DNA of 64,000 bases from Hsuehochloa calcarea (lineage: Eukaryota; Streptophyta; Magnoliopsida; Poales; Poaceae). Below the pieces are notes generated by a model. The model was not told where the DNA came from. It made no database searches and saw nothing but the letters and a program-made list of their open reading frames with translations. A program made the position numbers and the translations under genes. Below, one piece after another: positions 45,274 to 55,324 of the stretch (position 1 is the first letter of the stretch; every line of letters begins with the position of its first letter). The stretch is taken from the NCBI GenBank assembly GCA_036346395.1, contig CM070599.1:4269232-4333231 (forward strand), in the 5' to 3' direction.

Positions 45274-46003
45274 TGGAGATGATTTACTTGTACTCAGAAA
45301 TCTAGGTTTACGACCACTTCAAGAAGGCCTACGACCAGTTCAAGAAGGTCTACGACCACTTCAAGAAGGCCTACGACCAGTTCAAGAAGGTCCACTACCG
45401 ATTCCGCGAGGCCTCGACCACTTCTAGAAGACCTACGACCAGATGACTCGTTGGGAGCACTCTACGACCAGAGAGGCGAGCACAGTACTCGTTGGACACG
45501 GCCCGTGACTCATCAGGACCAATCCTACGACTAGATCAAGGTGCTGCGTCACCGTTTTGGAAACTAATAAGACTTTGTAAACGTGGCGAGATCGAGTCCG
45601 TGTTGTGTACGCCTCATCCCACGGCGCACAACCCTAGGTCGACCTCCTCACGTCCCCCTATATATACATGGCGCCATAGTTTAGGCGGGTTTTTCTTAGA
45701 TTATTTACGCCAATTGCGGTTTAGCGATTATCGGTTTGAGGAACCCCACTTGTAAACTTCATCCATATCCGCAATACAATTCAGATTGCATCTACCTTGT
45801 TCTTGTGAGTTGCTTCGATTGCTTGCAGGAACAATAACCTTCGTGGTAAGGTCGATCGCGTGCAAGCGTGGTCGATAACGACAGGCGTGCGGGTGTAGCG
45901 AATTGCGAGGTGAAGATCTGTTGGTCGGAAGCCTCAAAGCGTCAACGTCCTCACGACGAACCAAATCGAACCTATCGGAAGATCGGGCCGCCGTGACTCA
46001 TCA
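45105..46003 (+). repeat. 3' LTR of the gypsy element
   Basis: Same termini as the 5' LTR; preceded by AAGAGGGGGAGTA. It contains the same 21-base minisatellite (about 45309-45445) and the end of the polyprotein frame. Followed by the CGCTG target duplication. Confidence 0.95.
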
Positions 46004-47200
46004 CGCTGAGTGTGGAATCTTCCCAAGGCTCATTCCAGGCAGTCAGGGAGAGAGATATACTCTCTGCGGCCCTGGAAAACAAGGAGCACCCAGGTCGCAC
46101 GAGAGGCCTTAGTCTTTGTGTTCCATGGAAACGGGGATTCTTAGAGGACTCCGAAGTGTACCGGAGTAGGAAGAGAGCCAAAGCCGAGTATGATGCACGG
46201 CTACGAGAGGAGATTCGTGAATCCATCATAGACGAAATCACTGATGCCGTTAGAGATGAGATGCGACGGCAGGTATAAAACATTGAGGAAAGGCTTAGGG
46301 GAAATCAGTTGCAAACCCCCGCCTCTACTATGCTAGCCACCCCAATCGTTGGAGTAGTTGCGCGTCCAACCCTACCTCAGAAAGCGATGACAGATTTTCT
46401 ATCGATGACATCTTGGTAATAATTATTATCATTGGAATGCTCGATCCATTGATAGACCCCTTGGAGTAGCTAATTTTGTATCGTTATGTAGGTGGCTACG
46501 AAATACAAGCTCCAAGTGAGATATGCCTCTGTTGCCCTGACCGCTGCTTGGGGCCAGGCGTATCCATCCGGTGCCGGGGCTTTGGTGCACGGTGTAAATC
46601 TATCGCTGGGTTTCACAAAAATGAATATGGATGGTGTTCATTCCAATTTCGAGGTCGTCCCATTGTAGATGCTCCCAAATGATGAGGTCGCGACTCTAGG
46701 GCAAACCATTGAAACATTCATCCACTGGCCCAAGAGGGACATCTGCCTGGAGCTACCTGTACTGGTGTCAACTTCACGGGAAAGTCCTGCAACTGTGCTA
46801 AGTCCATGGGAGCTATCTGCACCGGAGCTACCTACACCAGAGTTACCTACACCGATGCGGACCTCTAAAAAGCGAGGCGGCAAGGGCAAATCGAAGAAGC
46901 TCAATGATATCCCCTTCTTGCCGTTGGCCCGAAAATTCGTGCTAAGCGAGCCGTTGGTCGTCTCGGTAGAGCACCTCCAAACCCTAGGATTAGCTTGCCA
47001 GAGATTGCATGCATAGTACATGGAATAGGCCAACTGATCGGATGGACAGCAGCGCTCGGGTGTCAACGTCAAGTTCAAGCCGCGTCATCTTCACCACGAG
47101 GTTCAAGACTGTGTCTTCACAGTGACTTTCAATGACTTATTCTTACTCTTCGACCTCGACACCCTCGACGCCTCACTCATGCGATGCTGGATACTATAAG
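46004..47200 (+). pseudogene. Second CACTA gene, 3' part
   Basis: It resumes EALSVESSQGSFQAVRERDI (with the last bases before the insertion), then LENKEHPGRTRGLSLCVPWK and a charged helix RLREEIRESIIDEITDAVRD. An AAGYKLQ-like exon follows near 46490 (VATKYKLQVRYASVALTAAW). Next come a Pro-rich ELSAPELPTPELPTP repeat, a basic KKRGGKGKSKK and LPLARKFVLSEPLVV. The last piece, VTFNDLFLLFDLDTLDASLM, ends near 47200 and resembles the Ulp1-like end of such genes. Frame breaks separate the parts. Confidence 0.7.
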
Positions 47201-47265
47201 TGTGTACAATCACAATCTACGTTCGTGTAATACCGATAAATGTAATATATTACTCATTGCTTTTG

Positions 47266-47266
47266 T

Positions 47267-47316
<50 letters not shown>
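47266..47316. repeat. (AC)n(AT)n microsatellite
   Basis: About 12 AC units (47268-47291) followed by about 12 AT units, directly abutting the solo LTR start at 47317. This hides any target duplication there. Confidence 0.95.
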
Positions 47317-48321
47317 TGAAGGACCGAAATGACAACAGAGGGGGGGGTGAATGGTGCCTTAAAAATAAGATCCTCCCTTATCAAGTGTCCACACAGCAAT
47401 TCAAAACCTTCTGATAAACAAAAGACGTAAAGTGAATCAAATACAAAGAGTTAAACAAAACCGGGCTGTTCTGTCAGATTTCGGAAGTTCCGATTCTACC
47501 TAGTGTAAGATCGAGGTGGCCGACTAGAGGGGGGTGAATAGGCGGTTTTAAAAATCTATCGGGCTAAACCAATATATAAATGCGGAAGCTAATAGCGAAT
47601 TGGTTTTGCACAGTTAAAACCTAAATCAACTAGGCTCAACTAAGTGCACCGACAATACAAGAGAGCAAACATACAATGATATATAAGCAATTAAAGTAGG
47701 AATGTAAATTGCTCAAAGTAAAACACAAGTAAAAACAAGATGACACGATTATGTTTTACCGTGGTGTTCGGAGACATGCCGGTCTCCCCTAATCCACGTT
47801 GAGGTAAGCCCAACCACGTTGGACCGGCTCCTCAAATGAGCACACACCTCCGAGGTAAGTCCAAACACTTGGACCGGTTCCAAATCGAACCAACACCTCG
47901 CTCAACTATGGTTGCTCTTCCTCCACTCCGGAGATGGCGAGCACCAAACCACTCACAACCGTCGGGCCTTCTCACAAGCTTCTTGAGAAGGTCACCGAGC
48001 ACGACGCCTCCACGCCGTCTAGGTGTCGGCAAACACCAAGAGTAACAAATCCGAACTTTCACTTGAACTAATCAAGTGTCAACGCTCACGTGGATACACA
48101 ATCCACTACCTAAGGCAACACATGCACTTAGGGTTTACTCTCTAATCTCACCAAGTGCAACACATGCACATAAGAGAGGAGAGGTTTGCTCTTAGCTCAA
48201 GAGGCTCACAAAGAGTTCACAATAGTTCTTAGCAACTTTTGCCAGCTCCCACAACCGGCCAAGGTGGCTATATATAGCCCACACACAAAAACTAGCCGTT
48301 GGGAGACAAACCCTGAAAATC

Positions 48322-48718
48322 GGGAAATCGGAAGTTCCGCCGTACAAAGGCGGAACTACCGCAGAGAGAGAAAAGGCACCGCAACGGCTATGTCGACGAG
48401 AAACTAGCCGTTTGATTTTTAGTGCGGAACTACGCCAACTAAATATCGGAAGTTCGATTCTTGGAAGTTCCGCTCAACACATAGCGGAACTACCGCACAT
48501 TGAATTTTGGCTAAGTCCCCAAAATGGTGCTTCTCGAAAAACCAACCGCGGATTTGAACAGCAGAGTAATCGGAAGTTCCGCGCGTTACACTCGGAACTT
48601 CCGCTTCGAAAATCGGCTAAGTCCCTAAACCGCCGCTCTGGAAAAATCAAGCGCGGAAAATCGGACCGTCAAGTGCGGAACTTCCGCCATTAAGCGGCCG
48701 GAACTTCCGATTTTCTGA
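48322..48718. repeat. GGAA-S-TTCC palindrome cluster in the left LTR
   Basis: About nine copies of the near-palindrome CGGAAGTTCCG / CGGAACTTCCG (some as CGGAACTACCG) occur in 400 bases, at irregular spacing. The same cluster is at 56160-56575 in the other LTR. Further copies lie at 47482-47492, 52769-52842, 58187-58275 and 59272-59322, so the motif marks the family rather than one LTR. Confidence 0.9.
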
Positions 48719-48748
48719 CGAAATCGAAATGGCTTTTCAACAACTTCA

Positions 48749-48968
48749 ATTGCAAAACACATTTGCTAATTGACAAGCCATGCCAACAAGGGTCACAAGC
48801 AAGATTCCCAACAAGTTGCAAAACACATTTGCCAACTTTTGGAATCATACCACAAGGAAAAAGGTACATGGACTTTCACCATTTGCAAAACGCATTTGCA
48901 AACTTAAGTCACATGCTACAAGGGTTGAATGCATGAGCATCGGCTATTTGCAAAACACATTCGCAAAT
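48749..48968. repeat. TTGCAAAACACATTTGC inverted-repeat units
   Basis: Four units of TTGCAAAACACATTTGC type (variants CGCATTTGC, CACATTCGC) lie at about 48750, 48817, 48884 and 48949. The ends TTGCAAA/TTTGC(AA) can pair. Equivalent units are at 56609-56828 in the other LTR. Confidence 0.85.
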
Positions 48969-49177
48969 AATAGCTCCATGCATAGATGAGCTAGAGCAAA
49001 CATAATGAGCTATCAACACATGACTAACTCAAACTACTAGTCAAGATCCCTCTTAATAGTACGGCAAACCTATACTAGCAATCCGGTCTTCCAACCAAAC
49101 ACCAAGACCGGTAAAAGACTAGGAACACATCCTTAGCCCTAGCTAGTCATACCTTTGCCTTGCATCTTCTTGAAGCT

Positions 49178-49474
49178 TGATGACGCACATCAACACTTCA
49201 AATCCGGGTCTTTAACTTTGACAATCATCAACTTATGATGATTTCTTCACTTCGGGATATTGTCTTGATCATCATCAACACATGATGATTTCTTCATCCC
49301 GATTCTTCACTTGCATCAACGCATGACGCATTCCTTCACTTGACCTCCATCAACACATGATGGGTCTTCTCTTGTCTTGATGATCAACTCATGATCATCT
49401 CTTCTTGATAAGCATCAACTCATGATGCATCATTCACGCCAAGCTCTTGACTTGATGATCAACTCATGATCATT
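49178..49474. repeat. Array of CATCAAC-N-CATGATG hairpins
   Basis: Seven short hairpins lie at about 49224, 49266, 49313, 49347, 49378, 49412 and 49454. All share a core of the form TCAAC(A/T)CATGA. The outer arms differ from copy to copy but stay complementary within each copy (ATCATCA/TGATGAT, CCATCA/TGATGG, GCATCA/TGATGC, GATGATCA/TGATCAT). The equivalent array is at 57038-57334. Confidence 0.9.
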
Positions 49475-49675
49475 CCAAGTCTTCATCACCCTGGAACATA
49501 ACCTATATATCCAACTCATGGAAAATGTTAGTTCCACAATGTGATCATCATTAATTACCACACCATACCATTAACTCATAATGGTGGGACAAGATACCTC
49601 AATCTTTCCTCTTTGGTAATTGATGATAACCACTAAATTCTCATAAATTTAATGAAGATAAATGAGAGAACAAAT

Positions 49676-49956
49676 GAGTATATATAAACTACACAAGTTA
49701 TATATACCCTAACATGAGTATACAGGAACTTCACAAGTTCTATATACTCATAACATGAGTATATACGAACTACACAAGTTTTGCATACTCAAGGGATTTG
49801 TTTCAGCGTAAAGATCCTTAGTATATGTCTTCATTCAGACTCCGGGACTAAGCCTTGAACACATCTTAGCACACACATTAGTCCCACAACACAATTGCAA
49901 ATAATTGAATATAAAGCAATATGAGTATATATGAACTACACAAGTTTTATATACTC
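49676..49956. repeat. GAGTATATA...TATATACTC hairpin units
   Basis: Four units of about 34-38 bases have arms GAGTATA and TATACTC plus inner GAACT/AAGTT pairing around a CACA loop. Three are adjacent (49676-49790) and one lies at 49923-49956. Similar units are in the other LTR at 57537-57821. Confidence 0.88.
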
Positions 49957-50320
49957 AAAGGATTTGTTTCAAAGTAATGATCCTTAATATATGAGGAGAA
50001 TGAAATATGGATCAATACTTATGAAACCACACAATATAGAGTGAACTCCCCCTAAATGTGTGCATACACAAATGTGTAATAAGAACATATGCACATAATA
50101 AAGTTTAACTTATGGTTGAGTTCAACCTATATTTTGGATTCGAGGAATGCAACAATATATAAGATTAAGATGTCGATTGCATACCTCATTGAATTTCACC
50201 TTTATATCCAAATGAGACTACACAAGATATTACGAGATAAAAGAGTTAGTCTCATATTTGGATTTGTCATTAATCACCAAAATAATCCATTAACTCATAA
50301 TGGCGGGTCTAGATCTTTCA

Positions 50321-53300
50321 ATCTCCCCCTTTTTGGTGATTGATGACAAATCCATTTTCAATAACAACATTTGGATATAAATAGACATAACAGAGAATTT
50401 AAGTTAATGAACTATGTCTATGCATGCCATAAGGTGAAATTTTAAAACGTCAATCATTATGCATATGAGAATGATATACTATACATTTAATGCATTCTCC
50501 CCCTTTTGGCAATTCTCCCTCTTTTGGCATTTTAAACAAATGAAACATCCAAATGGAAGAGTATTGATATAAACATTCTCCCCCTTTTGGCATTAATCAC
50601 TAAAAAGGACACAAAGGGAGGTTTGCAAATCGATACCACTTGCAAATATCGAGGTTGGTCACAAAAAGTATGAATTGAACTTATATGACCAAAGGAGATT
50701 TTGTTCTCAAGATATGAGAAGAGAAACAAATGAATAGGTCACAAACCTATTGATCATATTACATTCTTCCCTTTTAAATCAAGACATTGAGAACCACTTG
50801 AAATGATAGATGAAACACATTCAAATAACTTCCTTCTTTGAAATCTTCTCAAGAACAAGTTTCAAATTTGCAAAGAAGAGATCAAAAGGTAGCCACACTA
50901 AAAATATGTGGAAATAAGCTCAGAAAAAGATGAAATTAATCATGGAGCTAGTGCTGGCATATACACACAATTTTCATTTTTGGAGGCTTAACCAAATGTC
51001 AACCAATTTAAATATATGAAAATCACAAAGTTTCATAAAACTGAAAAATTCAGGATTTTCAGATTTTTGACAATTCATTTGAGCCTCAAAAGACAGCTGA
51101 GAAAATGGGTAAAATGGTTCCAATAAATTTGAGAAATTTTTTCAACATAGAACCACTATAGAGGATAAAATTTCATTATTATAGCTTCCTCTAATTGTGA
51201 ACCCATTTAAAGATACAAAATTCACAAATCTGCTCAAAACCATGCACAAATCTGAAATTTCAGCTTTTGAGCAAAGAGAGAAAAAGTCAAAACTTTTTCA
51301 ATTCAAGTAGAAATACCTTCAAATTTGGCAGAAATAAACTTTACACTCCTGAGAAACTTATCCAAGAAGAATTTTCTAAAAAGGAGTCTCCAATCAAAAG
51401 ATATGCCAATTTAAGCTTTGAAGGTAAGATTTTAGTTTAAAGAGAAGAAAAGTCAAAACTTTTACAAATGAAGTCCAAATTCTTTGAAAAGTTCCAGATT
51501 TTAACTTTGGACTATTTAGAGTGTTTTCCAACAAGAATTTTTTTAAAAATGACTTTTCTTTCAAAAGATATGGCAAAATGCGCATTGAAGGTATATAAAG
51601 AGAGCAATTTTGCCTTTAAGATCCAAAATGCAAGCTAATTTGGGTTTCATGGAGATTTTCACTTTCTTGGATTTGTATGAGTTAGAAATACCATTTCAAG
51701 CCAAGATACAAAAAGAAATCCGGCTCAAATAGCAAAACTCACTATATGCAAGAACAGGTCATTTTGGGTCAAAGCGAGTTTTTCGGTGAATTTCAAATGA
51801 GTATAGATTTTCAACAGTTGGTCTTTTGTAAAAACTTTGAACTTGAGAAATGTTTGAAATGACCAACCCTATGAGTTTGGTATTGAAAACTTTTTCAAAA
51901 ACTCAATAGATTTTGATTTAAGGAAATATGTCATTTAATTCAAAATCAAGATCATATAAGATCCTTTTGAGGCCAAATTTTCTATTTTGTTTCCAAAGTA
52001 GGAATTTTTACTTCAAAATCATTTGAAAACATTTGAAATACATTTTTAGATACTTTTGTGTAGTTTTTCACAAGATTGACCGTTTTGAGCAAAAAGCCAC
52101 TTGTAAAAAAATATTTGGACTTTCGAATGGAAGGCTTGATTTTGAAAAGCTAATCTTGCATATGATTTATAATGTCACTCCAAGAATACCAAATGAAGCA
52201 AATGAGAATGAAACACATTCATTCACAAGATCCAATAAATCATTTTAGGCAAGTAAAATAGTTTTCTCAAATTACATAAATTTTGTAACACCATAATCTT
52301 TTAAGAAATTTTCACAAAGAAAAACTCCCCCTTACACAAAGGGTTCCTCCTGGCATTCCTTTCTTCTCATTTGACATACAAATGATTTTCTTATTTCCTT
52401 GTCATCTTCTCCTTTGTCATTGCTTTAGCATATGCCCATCCGATTTGATACAACTTGTAAAAGATACCACAAAACGGAGAGAGCTTTAGATAAAAGAAGA
52501 TTTTGATCGGCAAAGATGAATAGAGGATACCATTTTAACGAATAAGATGATATCACTTGAAAAGATAAATCTCATGCCGAGATCAAGATGATCAAAATAA
52601 GCTATCACTCTGGAAAGAATTCCACTTGAGAGATGCAATTGCATTTGAAATCAAAGAAAAGTAGTAGTGGATAGCTAGCAATGATATGAAGGATCAACTT
52701 GACCAAAGGAAGCAGCCACAAAAGATTTAGAATTGAAATGGAATGAAATGGCTGACTTGTCAGAACAATCGGAAGTACCGCCAACTAATGTGCGGAAGTT
52801 CCGGACATCGGAAGTTCCGAACCTGGAGTGCCGGTAGTTCCGATTATCCTGACACTTCAAGGATTGATCTTGGGATTTGAAGAAAAGAAGGAATTGTTGT
52901 ATTTTACTCCAAATCTTTGCACAATCAATCAAATAAACATCTTTGGAGTATTTCCAACTTATATAGCCCATAAAAATAAAATTTAAAATAGTTTTTATAA
53001 ATTAAGCTTTTGGTTTTCGGAAAAGAAACATATTTCCATGAACTTTCATCAAAAGATCCAAATTGAGCAAATGATGAATTTTAAAGCATCCAATTGCATG
53101 TATGAGTCATAAATATCATTATGAACATATTCATATGAAGAATTTTGGTTCATATGGAAAAAATCACTTAAGTGCTAGAAAGTGACCACTTAGGTCATAG
53201 TAGTATTTTGGACGAGTTTGAAAATCAAATATCTTTTTCTAGGTTGGTCTTTTGAAAATCCTTTGAATACCAAAAATGTTTAGAATAACCAACTCTAGGA

Positions 53301-53898
53301 TTTTCCTTTTGGCAAGATTTTCAAATTCCTTTTAGAATAGATTTTACACAAAAATCTAGTTTATGTCAAAAACAAGATATTATAATGTAGGATTTTGGCT
53401 AGAAATGCATTTTTACTTAAAATAGGTTTTTCTAAAGCCAAAACCTTTGGTAAACCTTTCAAAAGCATTTGTATACATTTTGCAATTAATTTTTCAAAGA
53501 ATTACTAATAGTTATCAAATTTTTGACTTTTGGCTAAAAGGCTTATTTTTGAAAAGCAATACTAGCACTTAATTTATTTGGGCACATTTAGGGATGTGAT
53601 ATACATGGCTATGATTTAGCACTCCCCCTTAATGTGTCACAACCATCTTGCTCAAGAGATTAATAATGAACATTATGAACATAGAGCAAGAACACCCCTT
53701 TTAAAATAATTTTCATGAAATGCAACCTACACAAGGCATAAGGGGCTAGATACTCCAATGTAAGTACTTGTTACCGAAATGGCATTGGCTTATGATACGA
53801 CATGATTATCCTTAGGCTTGGCTCCGATTTCGCATATGGTGATCCGTCCACCTCTTCATATGAGCCAAACATCCAATGCCTTTCCAAGTACCTATTTA
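50321..53898 (-). other. Non-coding internal region of the gag-only element
   Basis: AT-rich sequence with no protein homology on either strand. It occupies the place where protease, integrase, RT and RNase H would lie. Near the left LTR it holds three extra polypurine-tract-like words (TGCCAAAAGGGGGAGA type on the minus strand) at about 50500-50595, besides the terminal tract at 50321-50336. A small GGAAGTTCC cluster lies at 52769-52842. Confidence 0.8.
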
Positions 53899-55284
53899 TC
53901 ATTTAAGCACTTTGGTACCCAAAACTTGGTTGGGTCTACGAATGTTAGTCACAATAGATTTGGGCACCCAAATGGCCCTCACAATAGTTTTAGGAGAACT
54001 AACATTCTTAGCAAACACATTACCATTAATATCCTTCCTAAGTAAATAATGATCATTATAGATAATGGGCTTAGGAGTGATACTTTTGGGACAATCCTTA
54101 CTCATATGTCCCTTTTCCCGGCAATTGTAGCAAGTTCGAAGTTTGTATTCATCTTTTACCTTCTTTACTTGCTCCTTGCCGGTTCGCCTCTTCTTTGATG
54201 ACAATTGCTTGTCATTCACCTTGTTAGGGCACACCGAGGCAAAATGGCCCTTTCCATTGCATCCATGGCACTTGACATTCTTCGTGTGTCTTGCATTGTG
54301 CCTTGTCTTGCTATTCTCCTTTTTCTTAGGAGTGAAGCCGATTCCACTCTTATCTTGCAAGCGTTTTTGCTTGCTCAATATTTCATCAAGAGTGGCCTTC
54401 CCTTTTAGGCTTCTTTCCAAGTCATTCTTCAAATTTTTGACTTGGACCTTGAGCTCATTGTTTTCCTCTACAATGTTAGTATTGCAAGATATAGAGGAAA
54501 TAGGAGCATCTATTTTGGAGCAACAAGGCATATCAATTAAATCCTCACATGAGGTGGATACACTAACCTTAGATGAAATGCATGAGATAGAAGCTATACA
54601 TGGCAAATCATCTAATAAATTACATTCAATGCATATATCCACCTTAGAGCTATTATGATTATTCAGGAGGAGAGCTTCATGTTCATCTTTTAAAACATCA
54701 TAATTATTTTGAAGAGAGACATACTCTTTCTTCAAAACTTTGAATCTTAATTTCTCCTTTCCTAAATATTCATTTAGCTCTTCTAGCATATCCATCAACT
54801 CATCATATGAAGGCTCATCGTTATCATTTACCTCATTATTACCTTTGGCCATAAAACATTGAGTTGATGAGGATGGAGTTGAGGAGTCCTCATTTTCGTT
54901 GTCGGAGCTTGAAGTTGAGCATTCTTCTTCCGACATCCATTCTTGTGTGCAATCGTCACTAGTGGAAGTGGACAATTCATATTGATCTTGAATATATGTC
55001 CACATCTCATGAGCGCTCTTGAGATTGCATATGGCATCAAAAATATCTATACTCAAAGCACTAAATAAAACGTTAGTAGCTTGAGCATCGAGATGCGAGC
55101 ATTTCTCTTCCTCAATTGTTGGAGCAAGAGGATCCTTTGGAGGAGAAAAGCCCGCATCTACAATCCGCCATATATTTAGGCCCATGGCCTTAAAATAACA
55201 AATCATGCGGATTTTCCAATAAGCATAATTTGTGCCATCAAAGATAGGTGCTTTACCTAGGTGCACTAAATCTCTAGTTGCCAT
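53899..55284 (-). CDS. Intact Sirevirus-like gag protein with two zinc knuckles (461 aa)
   Basis: The start ATG at 55284 (MATRDLVHLGKAPIFDGTNY) lies about 40 bases from the primer-binding site. Residues 10-105 match the copia gag N-terminus (FDGTNYAYWKIRMICYFKAM; EMWTYIQDQYE). The protein then jumps to a Ser/Asp/Glu-rich stretch, so the central capsid part usual for this family seems deleted in frame. A long coiled coil follows (about 165-205 and 270-315). Two CCHC knuckles, CHGCNGKGHFASVC (near 345) and CYNCREKGHMSKDC (near 393), lead to a tail with RAIWVPKSIVTNIRRPNQ, where Sirevirus gag normally passes into protease. Here a stop follows. No frameshift or internal stop, unlike every other retroelement frame in the window. 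Confidence 0.9.
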   Translation of the reverse strand: MATRDLVHLGKAPIFDGTNYAYWKIRMICYFKAMGLNIWRIVDAGFSPPKDPLAPTIEEEKCSHLDAQATNVLFSALSIDIFDAICNLKSAHEMWTYIQDQYELSTSTSDDCTQEWMSEEECSTSSSDNENEDSSTPSSSTQCFMAKGNNEVNDNDEPSYDELMDMLEELNEYLGKEKLRFKVLKKEYVSLQNNYDVLKDEHEALLLNNHNSSKVDICIECNLLDDLPCIASISCISSKVSVSTSCEDLIDMPCCSKIDAPISSISCNTNIVEENNELKVQVKNLKNDLERSLKGKATLDEILSKQKRLQDKSGIGFTPKKKENSKTRHNARHTKNVKCHGCNGKGHFASVCPNKVNDKQLSSKKRRTGKEQVKKVKDEYKLRTCYNCREKGHMSKDCPKSITPKPIIYNDHYLLRKDINGNVFAKNVSSPKTIVRAIWVPKSIVTNIRRPNQVLGTKVLK

Positions 55285-55324
55285 CCTTTACTCTCTAGAC
55301 GGTTAAGTCTAATAAATGAGAGAC

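Larger units (their letters stand above)
38419..46003 (+). mobile_element. Complete Ty3/gypsy element inserted in a CACTA exon (7,585 bp)
   Basis: LTRs at 38419-39312 (894 bp) and 45105-46003 (899 bp) start TGATGAGGACATCCC and end GTGACTCATCA. The target duplication CGCTG is perfect (38414-38418 and 46004-46008). Removing the element plus one CGCTG restores an open CACTA exon. A primer-binding site (TGGTATCGAGC, 39315-39325, one base short of the usual initiator-Met form) follows the left LTR. GAGGGGGAGTA precedes the right LTR. Gag, protease, RT-RNase H and integrase are all present, with frameshifts. Confidence 0.96.
32235..47230 (+). mobile_element. CACTA (En/Spm) DNA transposon, split by a gypsy element; right end not found
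   Basis: The left terminus CACTACTACAAAAAGGC at 32235 is the superfamily signature. It is followed by subterminal repeats (CACAGACGGTTTT and its complement). A TNP2-type transposase (32815-35928) and a second gene (37604-38418 plus 46009-47200) with a Transposase_24-like part and a region resembling CACTA-associated C-termini follow. A complete gypsy element at 38419-46003 interrupts the second gene. A matching right terminus (TAGTAGTG preceded by subterminal repeats) was not seen before the solo LTR at 47317, so it is probably deleted. Confidence 0.85.
47504..50320 (-). repeat. 3' LTR of the gag-only element
   Basis: On the + strand it begins TGTAAGATCGAGGTGG and ends GGTCTAGATCTTTCA. It contains four palindrome arrays in order (48322-48718, 48749-48968, 49178-49474, 49676-49956). 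It differs from the other LTR mostly by single-base losses confined to about 48300-48730; elsewhere the two are nearly identical. Confidence 0.95.

Noticed and set aside
47200..47316. Right terminus of the CACTA element before the microsatellite
   Set aside because: No TAGTG-type end or subterminal repeat was found here. The true end is probably lost.
48322..48718. GGAAGTTCC motifs as heat-shock elements
   Set aside because: Heat-shock elements need GAA and TTC units separated by two bases; here only one base separates them, so the match is not good.
49178..49474. Possible CRISPR-like array
   Set aside because: Spacing and repeat sequence vary, units are palindromic, and the sequence lies in a plant retrotransposon LTR that occurs twice. 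It is not a CRISPR.
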